This document shows positions 1-5,486 of a DNA stretch of 6,511 bases, piece by piece. Source of the DNA: Nitrococcus sp. (GTDB taxonomy: Bacteria; Pseudomonadota; Gammaproteobacteria; Nitrococcales; Nitrococcaceae); assembly GCA_030452365.1 (NCBI GenBank), contig JAKDMK010000139.1:1-6511 (forward strand), in the 5' to 3' direction. The position numbers and the translations under genes were made by a program. The notes beneath the pieces were generated by a model. That model worked only from the letters and a program-made list of their open reading frames with translations. It had not been told where the DNA came from and ran no database searches. Positions within the stretch are counted from its first letter, which is position 1. Every line of letters starts with the position of its first letter.

Positions 1-21
1 GGGCGTAACTACTCACCCCTC

Positions 22-107
22 GTCATCCTGCGCGCAGCGGAGCGGAGTCGCAGGACCCACAGCTACCAGATTCTGCGGCTCCGCCTTACGGCTCCGCGCA
101 GAATGAC
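22..107. repeat. Inverted pair of REP-like palindromic units
   Basis: Two related units face each other. The left unit (22-57) begins GTCATCCTGCG and ends CGCAGGACC. The right unit (69-107) is the reverse complement of a near copy, beginning GATTCTGCGG and ending CGCAGAATGAC. They are 11 bases apart. Each unit has its own imperfect hairpin (TCCTGCG/CGCAGGA on the left, ATTCTGCG/CGCAGAAT on the right) with GGAGC-type repeats in the loop, so the pair could fold into one long stem or two short ones. This is the usual architecture of dispersed REP/BIME-type intergenic repeats. Copy number elsewhere in the genome cannot be seen from this window. Confidence 0.65.
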
Positions 108-218
108 AGTACGGACAAGGCACCCTGCGTGGAAGTGGGGGGAGTAATTACCATCGGGCTTCGTTGGCGGCATCGAGTGGATTCTCATGTCGCGGGGTGC
201 GTCGATCGCCAATCACCC

Positions 219-225
219 GAGGGGG
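219..225 (+). promoter_or_regulatory. Ribosome binding site fixing the permease GTG start
   Basis: The purine run GAGGGGG lies 7 bases before GTG at 233. The alternative upstream TTG at 164 in the same frame has no comparable site. The residues it would add (through CRGVRRSPITRGG) do not look like the start of a permease. This site therefore decides the start. Confidence 0.65.
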
Positions 226-232
226 AATATTC

Positions 233-1933
233 GTGCACAATTCAACCGCCACCGTAGGCCACGCGGCGGCCGACGACAGGCGCTTGCGCCGCGACATAGG
301 CATCGTTGGCCTGCTGTTCACCGCGATCGGTTCGATTATCGGCTCGGGCTGGCTTTTTGGGGCGCTCAGCGCGGCGCAGATTGCCGGACCCGCCTCGATT
401 CTGGCCTGGGCTATCGGCGGTGTGATGATCATCCTGATCGGTCTGTGCTACGCCGAGCTTGGCACCATGTTTCCGGTATCCGGCGGCGTGGTGCGCTATC
501 CGCATTTTGCGTTTGGCTCGTTCGCCAGTTACACGCTGGGCTGGATTGCTTGGCTTGCGGTTGCCTCGACCACCTCGATCGAGGTGCTGGCCGCACTACA
601 GTATTCAACCAATTACCTGCCCTGGCTACAGCGCCTGGAGCAGGGTGTACCGGTGTTGACCGGCGCCGGATTTGTCGTTGCGGTCGGGCTACTTGCGCTG
701 TTTAGTCTGATCAACGCTATCGGTATCCGCTGGTTCGCGCGGCTCAATAATGCGTTGGTGTGGTGGAAGCTGTTCATCATTGTGCTGGTCATTGTCATGT
801 TCATGATCACCGCCTTCCATGGCGCCAACTTCACCCACGCTGAGGTGGGCGGATTCATGCCATTTGGTTGGACCGGTGTGTTCTCGTCCATTGCCACTGG
901 CGGTATCGTCTTCTCCTTTCTGGGCTTTCGCCAAGGGGTCGAGTTGGCCGGGGAGACTCGCAGCCCGCAACGCAATGTGCCGATAGCCATCATCGGCTCT
1001 ATCTTGATTACTGGGGTGATTTACGTTGCCCTGCAAGTGGCTTTCATCGGTGCGCTGCCGCCGAACGCACTGGCCAACGGCTGGGCCGATATCGGCACTA
1101 GTTTCAGCGGTGGTCTCAGCGATATCGCGGCGACCTATGGCCCGCTGGCGGTGCTGGCCGGCGTAATGGGCCTGACTTGGCTGGCGGTGTTACTCTACAT
1201 CGATGCCTTTGTCTCGCCCGCCGATACCGGTCTGATCTTCGCCACCGTCACGACGCGCATCTCCTACGCCATGGGCCGCAACGGCAATGCACCGCGCTCA
1301 CTGGCCAAAGTCAATGAACGCGGAGTACCCTGGGTAAGTCTTATTATCACCTTCCTTGCGGGTGTCGTTTTCCTTTTGCCGTTCCCGGGCTGGCAGAAAC
1401 TGGTGGGCTTTGTCACCTCGGCAACCTTACTTTCGTTTGGCTCCGGCCCGCTCGCGCTGCTGGCGCTGCGCAAGCAGTTGCCGCGCCAAGCACGGCCATT
1501 TCGGCTGCCGGCGGCCCACCTTATGGCCTACATGGCTTTTCTGTCGTCCAATCTGATTGTGTACTGGTCCGGCTGGACTACGATCTGGAAACTGATGATC
1601 GCCGTCATGATCGGCTACCTTGTGCTCGCCATTCATGAAGCCCGTTACCGCGCTACTACGCCTCGCCTCGAATGGCGTTCCGGCTCATGGGTGATTGTGT
1701 GGCTTGCGGGTTTGAGCGCGATCAGTTGGCTGGGGGCATATCCCGATCCGGCGCAAGGCGCGGGCAATTTGGGCGTGCTCAGTTTTGGCTGGTCCAGCGT
1801 TGCGCTCGCCCTGTTCTCCGGCCTGATTATGTGGCTGGCGATTGCGGTGAGGCTGCCCAGAGAACAGGTCGAGGAGCACCTGCAACAGCCCGATAGCGAC
1901 CAGGGTTCACCCGAGTTGGCTATGTATAGCTAA
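233..1933 (+). CDS. APC-superfamily amino-acid permease
   Basis: Integral inner-membrane transporter of about 566 residues. It probably imports an amino acid by proton or cation symport. The substrate cannot be read from sequence; the 14-helix layout is compatible with aspartate:proton symporter-like APC members, but that is a weak guess. After a short charged N-terminus, helix 1 carries the broken-helix motif IGSIIGSGWLFG (about residues 32-43). The helix 2 end has the family signature YAELGTMFPVSGG. A mid-protein loop carries SPADTGLIF and, further on, TRISYAMGRNGNAPRSL, also typical of the family. I count about 14 hydrophobic segments, the last ending in IAVRLPRE before a hydrophilic tail. 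The GTG start at 233 is chosen for its ribosome binding site; the frame stays open to TTG 164. Full length, with no sign of decay. The next gene's leader follows directly, so co-transcription with the DUF488 gene is possible. Confidence 0.9.
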   Translation: MHNSTATVGHAAADDRRLRRDIGIVGLLFTAIGSIIGSGWLFGALSAAQIAGPASILAWAIGGVMIILIGLCYAELGTMFPVSGGVVRYPHFAFGSFASYTLGWIAWLAVASTTSIEVLAALQYSTNYLPWLQRLEQGVPVLTGAGFVVAVGLLALFSLINAIGIRWFARLNNALVWWKLFIIVLVIVMFMITAFHGANFTHAEVGGFMPFGWTGVFSSIATGGIVFSFLGFRQGVELAGETRSPQRNVPIAIIGSILITGVIYVALQVAFIGALPPNALANGWADIGTSFSGGLSDIAATYGPLAVLAGVMGLTWLAVLLYIDAFVSPADTGLIFATVTTRISYAMGRNGNAPRSLAKVNERGVPWVSLIITFLAGVVFLLPFPGWQKLVGFVTSATLLSFGSGPLALLALRKQLPRQARPFRLPAAHLMAYMAFLSSNLIVYWSGWTTIWKLMIAVMIGYLVLAIHEARYRATTPRLEWRSGSWVIVWLAGLSAISWLGAYPDPAQGAGNLGVLSFGWSSVALALFSGLIMWLAIAVRLPREQVEEHLQQPDSDQGSPELAMYS

Positions 1934-1953
1934 GTGGTCCGCTACGCTTATTC

Positions 1954-2061
1954 AAGGAGGCGATGGCCAGGGGCGCCGTACGCGAGAGCGGTTGGCGGCA
2001 GCTGGCGCGGTGCAACAAGCCGCACCAACTCAGCACCAAACAGAATGGCGCAAGGCGATGA
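1954..2061 (+). other. Leader of the DUF488 gene with strong SD and a 32-codon ORF
   Basis: An AAGGAGG sequence (1954-1960), the strongest ribosome-binding match near the permease/DUF488 junction, is followed only 2 bases later by ATG 1963. That opens a 32-codon reading frame ending at TGA 2059-2061, 13 bases before the DUF488 ATG and out of frame with it. The spacing is too short for an efficient start, and the peptide (arginine-rich, no recognisable motif) may be meaningless. It could act as a leader peptide for translational coupling, or the purine run may be chance. Confidence 0.2.
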
Positions 2062-2074
2062 GGGTCCACTTGGC

Positions 2075-2602
2075 ATGCAAATCTGGACCATAGGCCATTC
2101 CAACTACGCTTTTGACACGTTTTTGGATCTGCTTCGTCGCCATCAGCTCGAAGCCGTCGTGGACGTGCGAAGGTTTCCCGGTTCCCGTAGGCAGCCGCAG
2201 TACTCGCGCGAGCAGCTACGGAATTCACTGGCCGAACACGGCTTGAAATATCACTGGCTACCGGCGCTCGGCGGGCGCCGCCGGCCATTGCCCAATTCGC
2301 CGAATTCGGCGTGGCGCAATGCCTCCTTTCGCGGTTACGCCGATTATATGGCCAGTGATGCATTCTCCGAGGGACTGGAGGAGTTGCTCGGGCGTGCTAT
2401 TGCCGCGCGCACCACGTTGATGTGCGCGGAGGCGGTGTGGTGGCGCTGTCACCGGGCACTCATCGCCGATGCGTTGCGTGTGCGCGGCGTAGACGTTTTC
2501 CACATGCTCGGAGCGAACCAAGCCGTTGTCCACCCGTACACGTCGCCCGCTCGCATCGTAGAGGGTCGGCTTTTCTATACGCGCCACGAATCGGAGAGCT
2601 GA
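2075..2602 (+). CDS. DUF488 family protein
   Basis: About 175 residues, the normal size for DUF488 proteins, whose biochemical role is not established. Conserved blocks in order: TIGHSN (residues 5-10), VVDVRRFPGSRRQPQY (28-43), a glycine-arginine turn LGGRRRP (65-71), and a conserved cysteine/histidine block with CAE at 117-119 and CHR at 125-127 followed by ALIADAL. ATG 2075 is chosen because the domain begins immediately there and an AGGG lies 10 bases upstream (2061-2064). The same frame is open back to GTG 1934, right after the permease stop, and has another ATG at 2045, but the extra residues are low-complexity, arginine-rich and unlike the family. The 141-base gap to the permease and shared direction suggest read-through from it. 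Cytoplasmic by composition, with no signal peptide or membrane segment. Confidence 0.85.
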   Translation: MQIWTIGHSNYAFDTFLDLLRRHQLEAVVDVRRFPGSRRQPQYSREQLRNSLAEHGLKYHWLPALGGRRRPLPNSPNSAWRNASFRGYADYMASDAFSEGLEELLGRAIAARTTLMCAEAVWWRCHRALIADALRVRGVDVFHMLGANQAVVHPYTSPARIVEGRLFYTRHESES

Positions 2603-2701
2603 GACGAAGAGCGCGCGTAGACGGCACCCCGCTCGAAACCTTCGCCGAACACCGTCGCTGATCGACCACACGTGGCGATGCGCCGAGTTATTGCCTATCC
2701 T

Positions 2702-2741
2702 TTGACTATCGTGGTTGGGTACGGGTTTGTCTGCGTACCCC
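2702..2741 (+). promoter_or_regulatory. Inverted repeat with TTGACT box upstream of the sigma54-type regulator
   Basis: The 294-base gap between DUF488 and the regulator contains TTGACT (2702-2707, five of six bases of a -35 box). Eight bases later comes the inverted repeat GGGTACG (2717-2723)/CGTACCC (2734-2740) with a 10-base loop. No good -10 box stands at the right distance, so I call it a possible operator or activator-dependent promoter. A 9-bp direct repeat CGTTGTAGT (2760-2768 and 2778-2786, period 18) lies just downstream. The hairpin has no T-tract, so it is a poor terminator candidate. I see no gene in the gap. Confidence 0.35.
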
Positions 2742-2896
2742 TTGGAACTCTTAGGGCGGCGTTGTAGTCCAACCGGCCGTTGTAGTGGGAGCTGCCAAGA
2801 CGCATGCCGGAGGATCCGGTAGCGGAGATGATCACGACGCGCTCGGTGATACTAAAAAATCACAATGGAGGTGACTGAGCACAGGAGTAAGGGCAC

Positions 2897-4288
2897 ATGG
2901 AACGACTGAAGATCGACTTGATCGCTTTTCCGACAACCGAAGTCTGCACCGATTTTTGCGCCGCGTTGACCAAGCTCGGCTATGATGTCCAAACGCTCTC
3001 CGGACCTTGCTGGTTGGCTACCAGAGACATACCGCAGTCTGGCAGCGCGCGATTGCTGTATCTAAGCGGTCATAATTATCCTTGCGCCAACTTGTGCTCT
3101 CGCTTGGATGAAGGTCGCAAGCCACCAACGCTGGCCATCGTTCCCCTTACGCAGTGGCATTGGGATAACGCGCTACTGAGCCGCTGCTATGACCTCCTAG
3201 CATGGCCGTGCCGAGACAGCGAGCTCGAATATCGAGTCAAACGTATCACCGAACACCAGGACTCTACCGCGGTCTCGGAAATCGACCTCGCCGGCGTCCG
3301 CAGCGCGCTCGTACGCGTGAATCTTGTGGGCAATTCGCCGTCTTTCCGTGCTGCCTTGGCGCTCATCAAGAAGTTATCCAATTGTAACGTGCCCACCTTG
3401 ATTGCAGGCGAAACGGGAACTGGAAAGGAACTTGCCGCTCGTGCCATACATTATCTCGGCGCCCGCAAGGACAATCCGTTTGTGCCGGTCAATTGTGGGG
3501 CGATTCCTGCTGAGCTATTCGAGAACGAGCTCTTCGGCCACGAGCGGGGCGCTTACACCGATGCCAAAAACGCCAGGATGGGCTTGATTGGCCAGGCACA
3601 GAACGGGACCTTGTTTCTGGATGAGATTGATAGTCTCTCGTCCAAGGCCCAGGTCGCGCTGCTGAGATTTCTGCAGGACCAGCAGTATACCCCGTTGGGA
3701 GCAAGACGAGCCCGCCAGGCCGATGTGAGGATCATCGCCGCAACCAACGCGGATCTTGAGCTCTTGGTCGAGGCAGACCGCTTTCGCCAGGATCTCTTGT
3801 TCAGGATCAACGTTTTCCCACTGCCGCTGCCGCCCCTGAGGGAGCGGGCGGGTGATATCGCCATACTGGCCAATCACTACATCCAGCAGTATTGCGCGGT
3901 CTATGGCCAATCATCCCGTTACCTGCACAGTGATGCCTTGCTTTCCATGGAAGCACACAGTTGGCCCGGAAACGTGCGGGAGCTGGAAAACGTCGTTCAC
4001 CGCGCATTGGTGCTGTCCGATGGGGAAAGCGTCACGCTTCCGTTCCCCTTGGCAGATGGCCTATGCCGTCAGGAGTTCAGCGCGTCGCAGATCCTAGAAG
4101 GCGGCTTTCGCCCCGCCAAGGCACGCGCCATAGCAGAGTTTGAGCGAGATTATCTCACCTGGCTGATGCGCCAGGCGAGCGGCAACATCAGTCAGGCCGC
4201 AAAGCTGGCCGGCAAAGAAAGGCGCGCCCTGGGAAAGCTCTTGAGAAAGTATGGCATCAGCGAGAACCGCAACAATGCGTGCTTGTGA
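2897..4288 (+). CDS. Sigma54-type AAA+ transcriptional regulator with degenerate receiver domain
   Basis: Bacterial enhancer-binding-type protein of 463 residues. Residues 1 to about 120 look like a receiver fold that has lost its chemistry: strand 3 reads RLLYLSGHNY with no phospho-acceptor aspartate, the N-terminal acidic pair is missing, and the usual lysine of the K-P-F motif is tryptophan (LLAWPCRDSEL). The AAA+ core is complete: Walker A GETGTGKE (171-178), Walker B LFLDEI (239-244), sensor I RIIAATN, arginine-finger pair R297 and R303 in FRQDLLFRIN, and sensor II WPGNVRELENV. The sigma54-contact loop is GAYTDA (218-223) instead of GAFTGA. A Fis-type helix-turn-helix (SGNISQAAKLAG) closes the protein. 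ATG 2897 follows AGGAG at 2883-2887 by 9 bases. Its activity is probably set by a ligand, protein partner or expression level rather than phosphorylation. It may control the downstream module. Confidence 0.9.
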   Translation: MERLKIDLIAFPTTEVCTDFCAALTKLGYDVQTLSGPCWLATRDIPQSGSARLLYLSGHNYPCANLCSRLDEGRKPPTLAIVPLTQWHWDNALLSRCYDLLAWPCRDSELEYRVKRITEHQDSTAVSEIDLAGVRSALVRVNLVGNSPSFRAALALIKKLSNCNVPTLIAGETGTGKELAARAIHYLGARKDNPFVPVNCGAIPAELFENELFGHERGAYTDAKNARMGLIGQAQNGTLFLDEIDSLSSKAQVALLRFLQDQQYTPLGARRARQADVRIIAATNADLELLVEADRFRQDLLFRINVFPLPLPPLRERAGDIAILANHYIQQYCAVYGQSSRYLHSDALLSMEAHSWPGNVRELENVVHRALVLSDGESVTLPFPLADGLCRQEFSASQILEGGFRPAKARAIAEFERDYLTWLMRQASGNISQAAKLAGKERRALGKLLRKYGISENRNNACL

Positions 4289-4590
4289 TTTAGCCGCATT
4301 CTGCTGACGTTCTGGTGTTGGCGGTTGGCCGGTGATTAGGGCTTCGTCCAACTCAGTCGGCGGAGGCTTCGCATCCCTAGATCCCCAACAGGCTTATAAC
4401 GCCACCGGCGCGGCTTCGAGGCAGCCGCCAAACACGCTACCCCAAACTCGTCGGCGTGCCCCTGAGCACATCCGCCGGCCAACGAGGTTGTCGGCGGCAC
4501 CAGTGAGCGTGAGCGCCCTTCGCTCTCGGCTCTGTCCGTCCGCTCAGCTCGGATGACACCGACTCTTACCGAACCACGACTCATCACGCA
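4289..4590. other. GC-rich intergenic stretch without a recognisable gene
   Basis: About 300 bases with no convincing coding sequence. Short open frames exist on both strands (4332-4556 on +, 4336-4587 on -), but their translations are arginine/serine/alanine-rich with no motif. Visible structure: a 5-bp hairpin GAGCG/CGCTC (4511-4515 and 4521-4525, no T-tract) and a distant inverted repeat GTTGGCCGG (4324-4332)/CCGGCCAAC (4475-4483). It may be a remnant of a repeat or an integration scar. I could not identify it. Confidence 0.4.
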
Positions 4591-4596
4591 GCCTAG

Positions 4597-4614
4597 TGGG
4601 TCATTTTTGACCCA
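4597..4614. promoter_or_regulatory. Operator-like palindrome site 1 (TGGGT...ACCCA)
   Basis: TGGGTCATTTTTGACCCA is an 18-bp inverted repeat with perfect 7-bp arms around a TTTT centre. It lies 161 bases before the winged-helix gene and shares length, ends and T-rich core with site 3 at 4685-4702, so both probably bind the same dimeric regulator. No run of Ts follows the right arm, so a terminator is less likely. Confidence 0.6.
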
Positions 4615-4618
4615 TGCC

Positions 4619-4635
4619 GACCCAAAAATAACCCA
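4619..4635 (-). promoter_or_regulatory. Operator-like site 2, asymmetric copy
   Basis: GACCCAAAAATAACCCA reads on the - strand as TGGGTTATTTTTGGGTC. It matches the left half and T-rich core of site 1 (TGGGT, one variable base, ATTTTTG), but its far arm is not inverted. It is probably a weaker or half site beside site 1. Confidence 0.4.
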
Positions 4636-4657
4636 CGCGAAGCTCTTTAATTATTAA

Positions 4658-4671
4658 CAAGTTGCAACTTG
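4658..4671. promoter_or_regulatory. Perfect 14-bp palindrome
   Basis: CAAGTTGCAACTTG is a perfect 14-bp palindrome. It sits between the TGGGT sites and overlaps the first bases of the TTGACT box at 4669-4674. An 11-base A/T inverted repeat (TTAAT-T-ATTAA, 4647-4657) abuts it. It is a candidate second operator for a different dimeric regulator than the TGGGT sites. Confidence 0.4.
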
Positions 4672-4702
4672 ACTCAATCCAACATGGGTAGATTTTTACC
4701 CA
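4669..4702 (+). promoter_or_regulatory. Possible promoter with operator site 3 over its -10 area
   Basis: TTGACT (4669-4674) could serve as a -35 box. Ten bases later begins TGGGTAGATTTTTACCCA (4685-4702), an inverted repeat with 6-bp arms and the same 18-bp length as site 1, 88 bp away. This covers the place where a -10 box would stand; the best candidates (TAGATT, ATTTTT) are weak or badly spaced. The layout would fit repression by occlusion or an activator-dependent promoter. A small inverted repeat GAGAT/ATCTC (4707-4721) follows. Confidence 0.4.
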
Positions 4703-4774
4703 CACCGAGATCGTTAATCTCCTAGGCCTTCCTCTTCTAAAAAGGAAATTTTTCGCCTATTCAAACACATATTA

Positions 4775-5182
4775 ATGTCCTGCAAACACCATAAAGATGG
4801 CATCTATTTTGCCTATCTGTGGCCAAGCCCAACTTGGAACAGTCTTGTGCCTGACAGCGATGAGGAGGCGATAGCCTTGGTAGCACGTGAGATAAAGCGC
4901 TACCTAGATGCTCATCCAAATGCCACGGATAGCCTGAGAGGGATCACCCGTTGGTGGTTAGCACGACAACGGTTTGAAACAGCCACGGAGATAGTGCAAC
5001 GGGCGCTTGAACATCTGGTTGCCGAAGGCGAGCTTATTAAGGACAGGAACGGGGGAAGGGAAAATCTTGTACTCCCGTACCAAGGACAAGCCGTGACATC
5101 AGAAGAATTGCAATCCTTACTCATTAATCTGACGATCAATTGCGCAATCAATCCTCCGCAATCGGTTCTTAAACAGGACTAA
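4775..5182 (+). CDS. Small winged-helix-like protein, function unknown
   Basis: 135 residues, with no family I can name securely. The central part (about residues 33-110) reads like a winged-helix DNA- or protein-binding domain: an N-terminal helix REIKRYLDAHPNATDS, a conserved-looking turn GITRWWLARQ with paired tryptophans at 60-61, a helix IVQRALEHLVAEGEL, and a charged wing (KDRNGGRENLVLP). The start is uncertain. ATG 4775 has no ribosome binding site nearby (the nearest purine run, AAAAAGGAAA, is nearly 30 bases upstream). TTG 4877 is in frame and preceded by GAGGAGG at good spacing, which would give only about 101 residues beginning just at the domain. First gene of the row leading to the subtilase; 5 bases separate it from the next ATG. 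GC content is lower than in the upstream genes. May be a regulator or adaptor of the protease. Confidence 0.7.
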   Translation: MSCKHHKDGIYFAYLWPSPTWNSLVPDSDEEAIALVAREIKRYLDAHPNATDSLRGITRWWLARQRFETATEIVQRALEHLVAEGELIKDRNGGRENLVLPYQGQAVTSEELQSLLINLTINCAINPPQSVLKQD

Positions 5183-5187
5183 AGAAT

Positions 5188-5271
5188 ATGCCCATACTAC
5201 CCACATACCCTGGTGTCTATAGTGAAGTGGAGCGCGCGGTCGTCGTTTCGCTCTGCGAACAGGTGTTCTAG
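5188..5271 (+). CDS. 27-codon ORF, likely N-terminal fragment of the broken DUF433 gene
   Basis: ATG 5188 opens 27 codons ending at TAG 5269-5271, starting 5 bases after the winged-helix stop, with AGGA (5175-5178) at 9 bases. The end of the peptide (ERAVVVSLCEQVF) would continue into LGGRPAM of the next frame if one base were added near 5268. I therefore read it as the severed N-terminus of the DUF433 protein rather than an independent gene, though a genuine small peptide cannot be excluded. Confidence 0.35.
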   Translation: MPILPTYPGVYSEVERAVVVSLCEQVF

Positions 5272-5285
5272 GGGGAAGGCCCGCC

Positions 5286-5477
5286 ATGGCCGTAAACGTA
5301 CCTCTAAGGCTTATAACTGAAGAACACATCCTCAAAGCATATCCGAACCTGGAGAGCGAAGATACCCGCGAGGAATTTCATTATGCGGCGGCGTCTCTCC
5401 AAGAACGTCAACTTCCATGGTGGACATGGTGCGTCCTTTGCCGATTGGGAACGATTACCCATGATAAGGAAGAGTGA
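5286..5477 (+). CDS. Truncated DUF433-like protein (still translatable part)
   Basis: 63 residues from ATG 5286, with a plausible ribosome binding site (GGGGGAAGG, 6-base spacer). It holds the C-terminal half of DUF433 (ITEEHILKAYPNLESEDTRE then YAAASLQERQLP), followed by an unusual tryptophan-rich tail (PWWTWCVLCRLG) and ITHDKEE. The tail ending THDK faintly recalls the THDKDF motif of the DUF5615 toxins that usually accompany DUF433, which could mean a deletion fused two neighbouring genes; this is speculative. Position between winged-helix and subtilase genes, all closely spaced, suggests co-transcription. Confidence 0.5.
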   Translation: MAVNVPLRLITEEHILKAYPNLESEDTREEFHYAAASLQERQLPWWTWCVLCRLGTITHDKEE

Positions 5478-5486
5478 GGATTAGCT

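Larger units (their letters stand above)
5188..5477 (+). pseudogene. DUF433-family gene split by an apparent 1-base frameshift
   Basis: The downstream frame, from about 5268, reads LGGRPAMAVNVPLRLI, then EEHILKAYPNLESEDTREEF and HYAAASLQERQLPW. This matches the DUF433 pattern of a GGRP-x-I turn, a V-P-x-R-L-I strand, then EEIL-x-AYP-x-L, an E-D-x-R-E segment and a YAA helix. DUF433 proteins are small, often antitoxin-like partners of PIN-like DUF5615 toxins. Here the N-terminal half is in another frame (5188-5271). Compared with family memory the G-T-R region is altered and about 8 residues are missing between RLI and EEHIL. The remaining ORF could still be translated from ATG 5286, which has GGGGGAAGG 6 bases upstream, giving 63 residues. 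It sits 9 bases before the subtilase ATG, with no toxin gene beside it. Pseudogene versus shortened functional protein versus sequencing indel is open. Confidence 0.55.

Noticed and set aside
164..232. TTG 164 as start of the permease
   Set aside because: No ribosome binding site and an atypical N-terminus; GTG 233 has GAGGGGG at 7 bases.
1934..2074. N-terminal extension of DUF488 from GTG 1934 or ATG 2045
   Set aside because: The extra residues do not resemble the family, and neither start has a fitting ribosome binding site.
2717..2740. Rho-independent terminator after DUF488
   Set aside because: The hairpin arms are clear but the loop is 10 bases and no T-tract follows.
4324..4483. Integron attC-like site from the GTTGGCCGG/CCGGCCAAC inverted repeat
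   Set aside because: The core-site consensus (RYYYAAC/GTTRRRY) is not convincing and no cassette or integrase is present.
4336..4587. Protein-coding gene in the 4289-4590 gap
   Set aside because: Short frames on both strands give arginine-rich, motif-free translations and lack convincing start signals.
4744..4756. Sigma54 promoter (GG...GC) before the winged-helix gene
   Set aside because: GG and GC are separated by 9 rather than 10 bases and the flanking consensus is poor; AGGCCT at 4724 also lacks the downstream GC.
5188..5271. Phage tail sheath start (TYPGVY motif)
   Set aside because: Only a short resemblance to the PGVY motif; the rest of the peptide does not follow the sheath pattern, and the frame fits a DUF433 N-terminus better.
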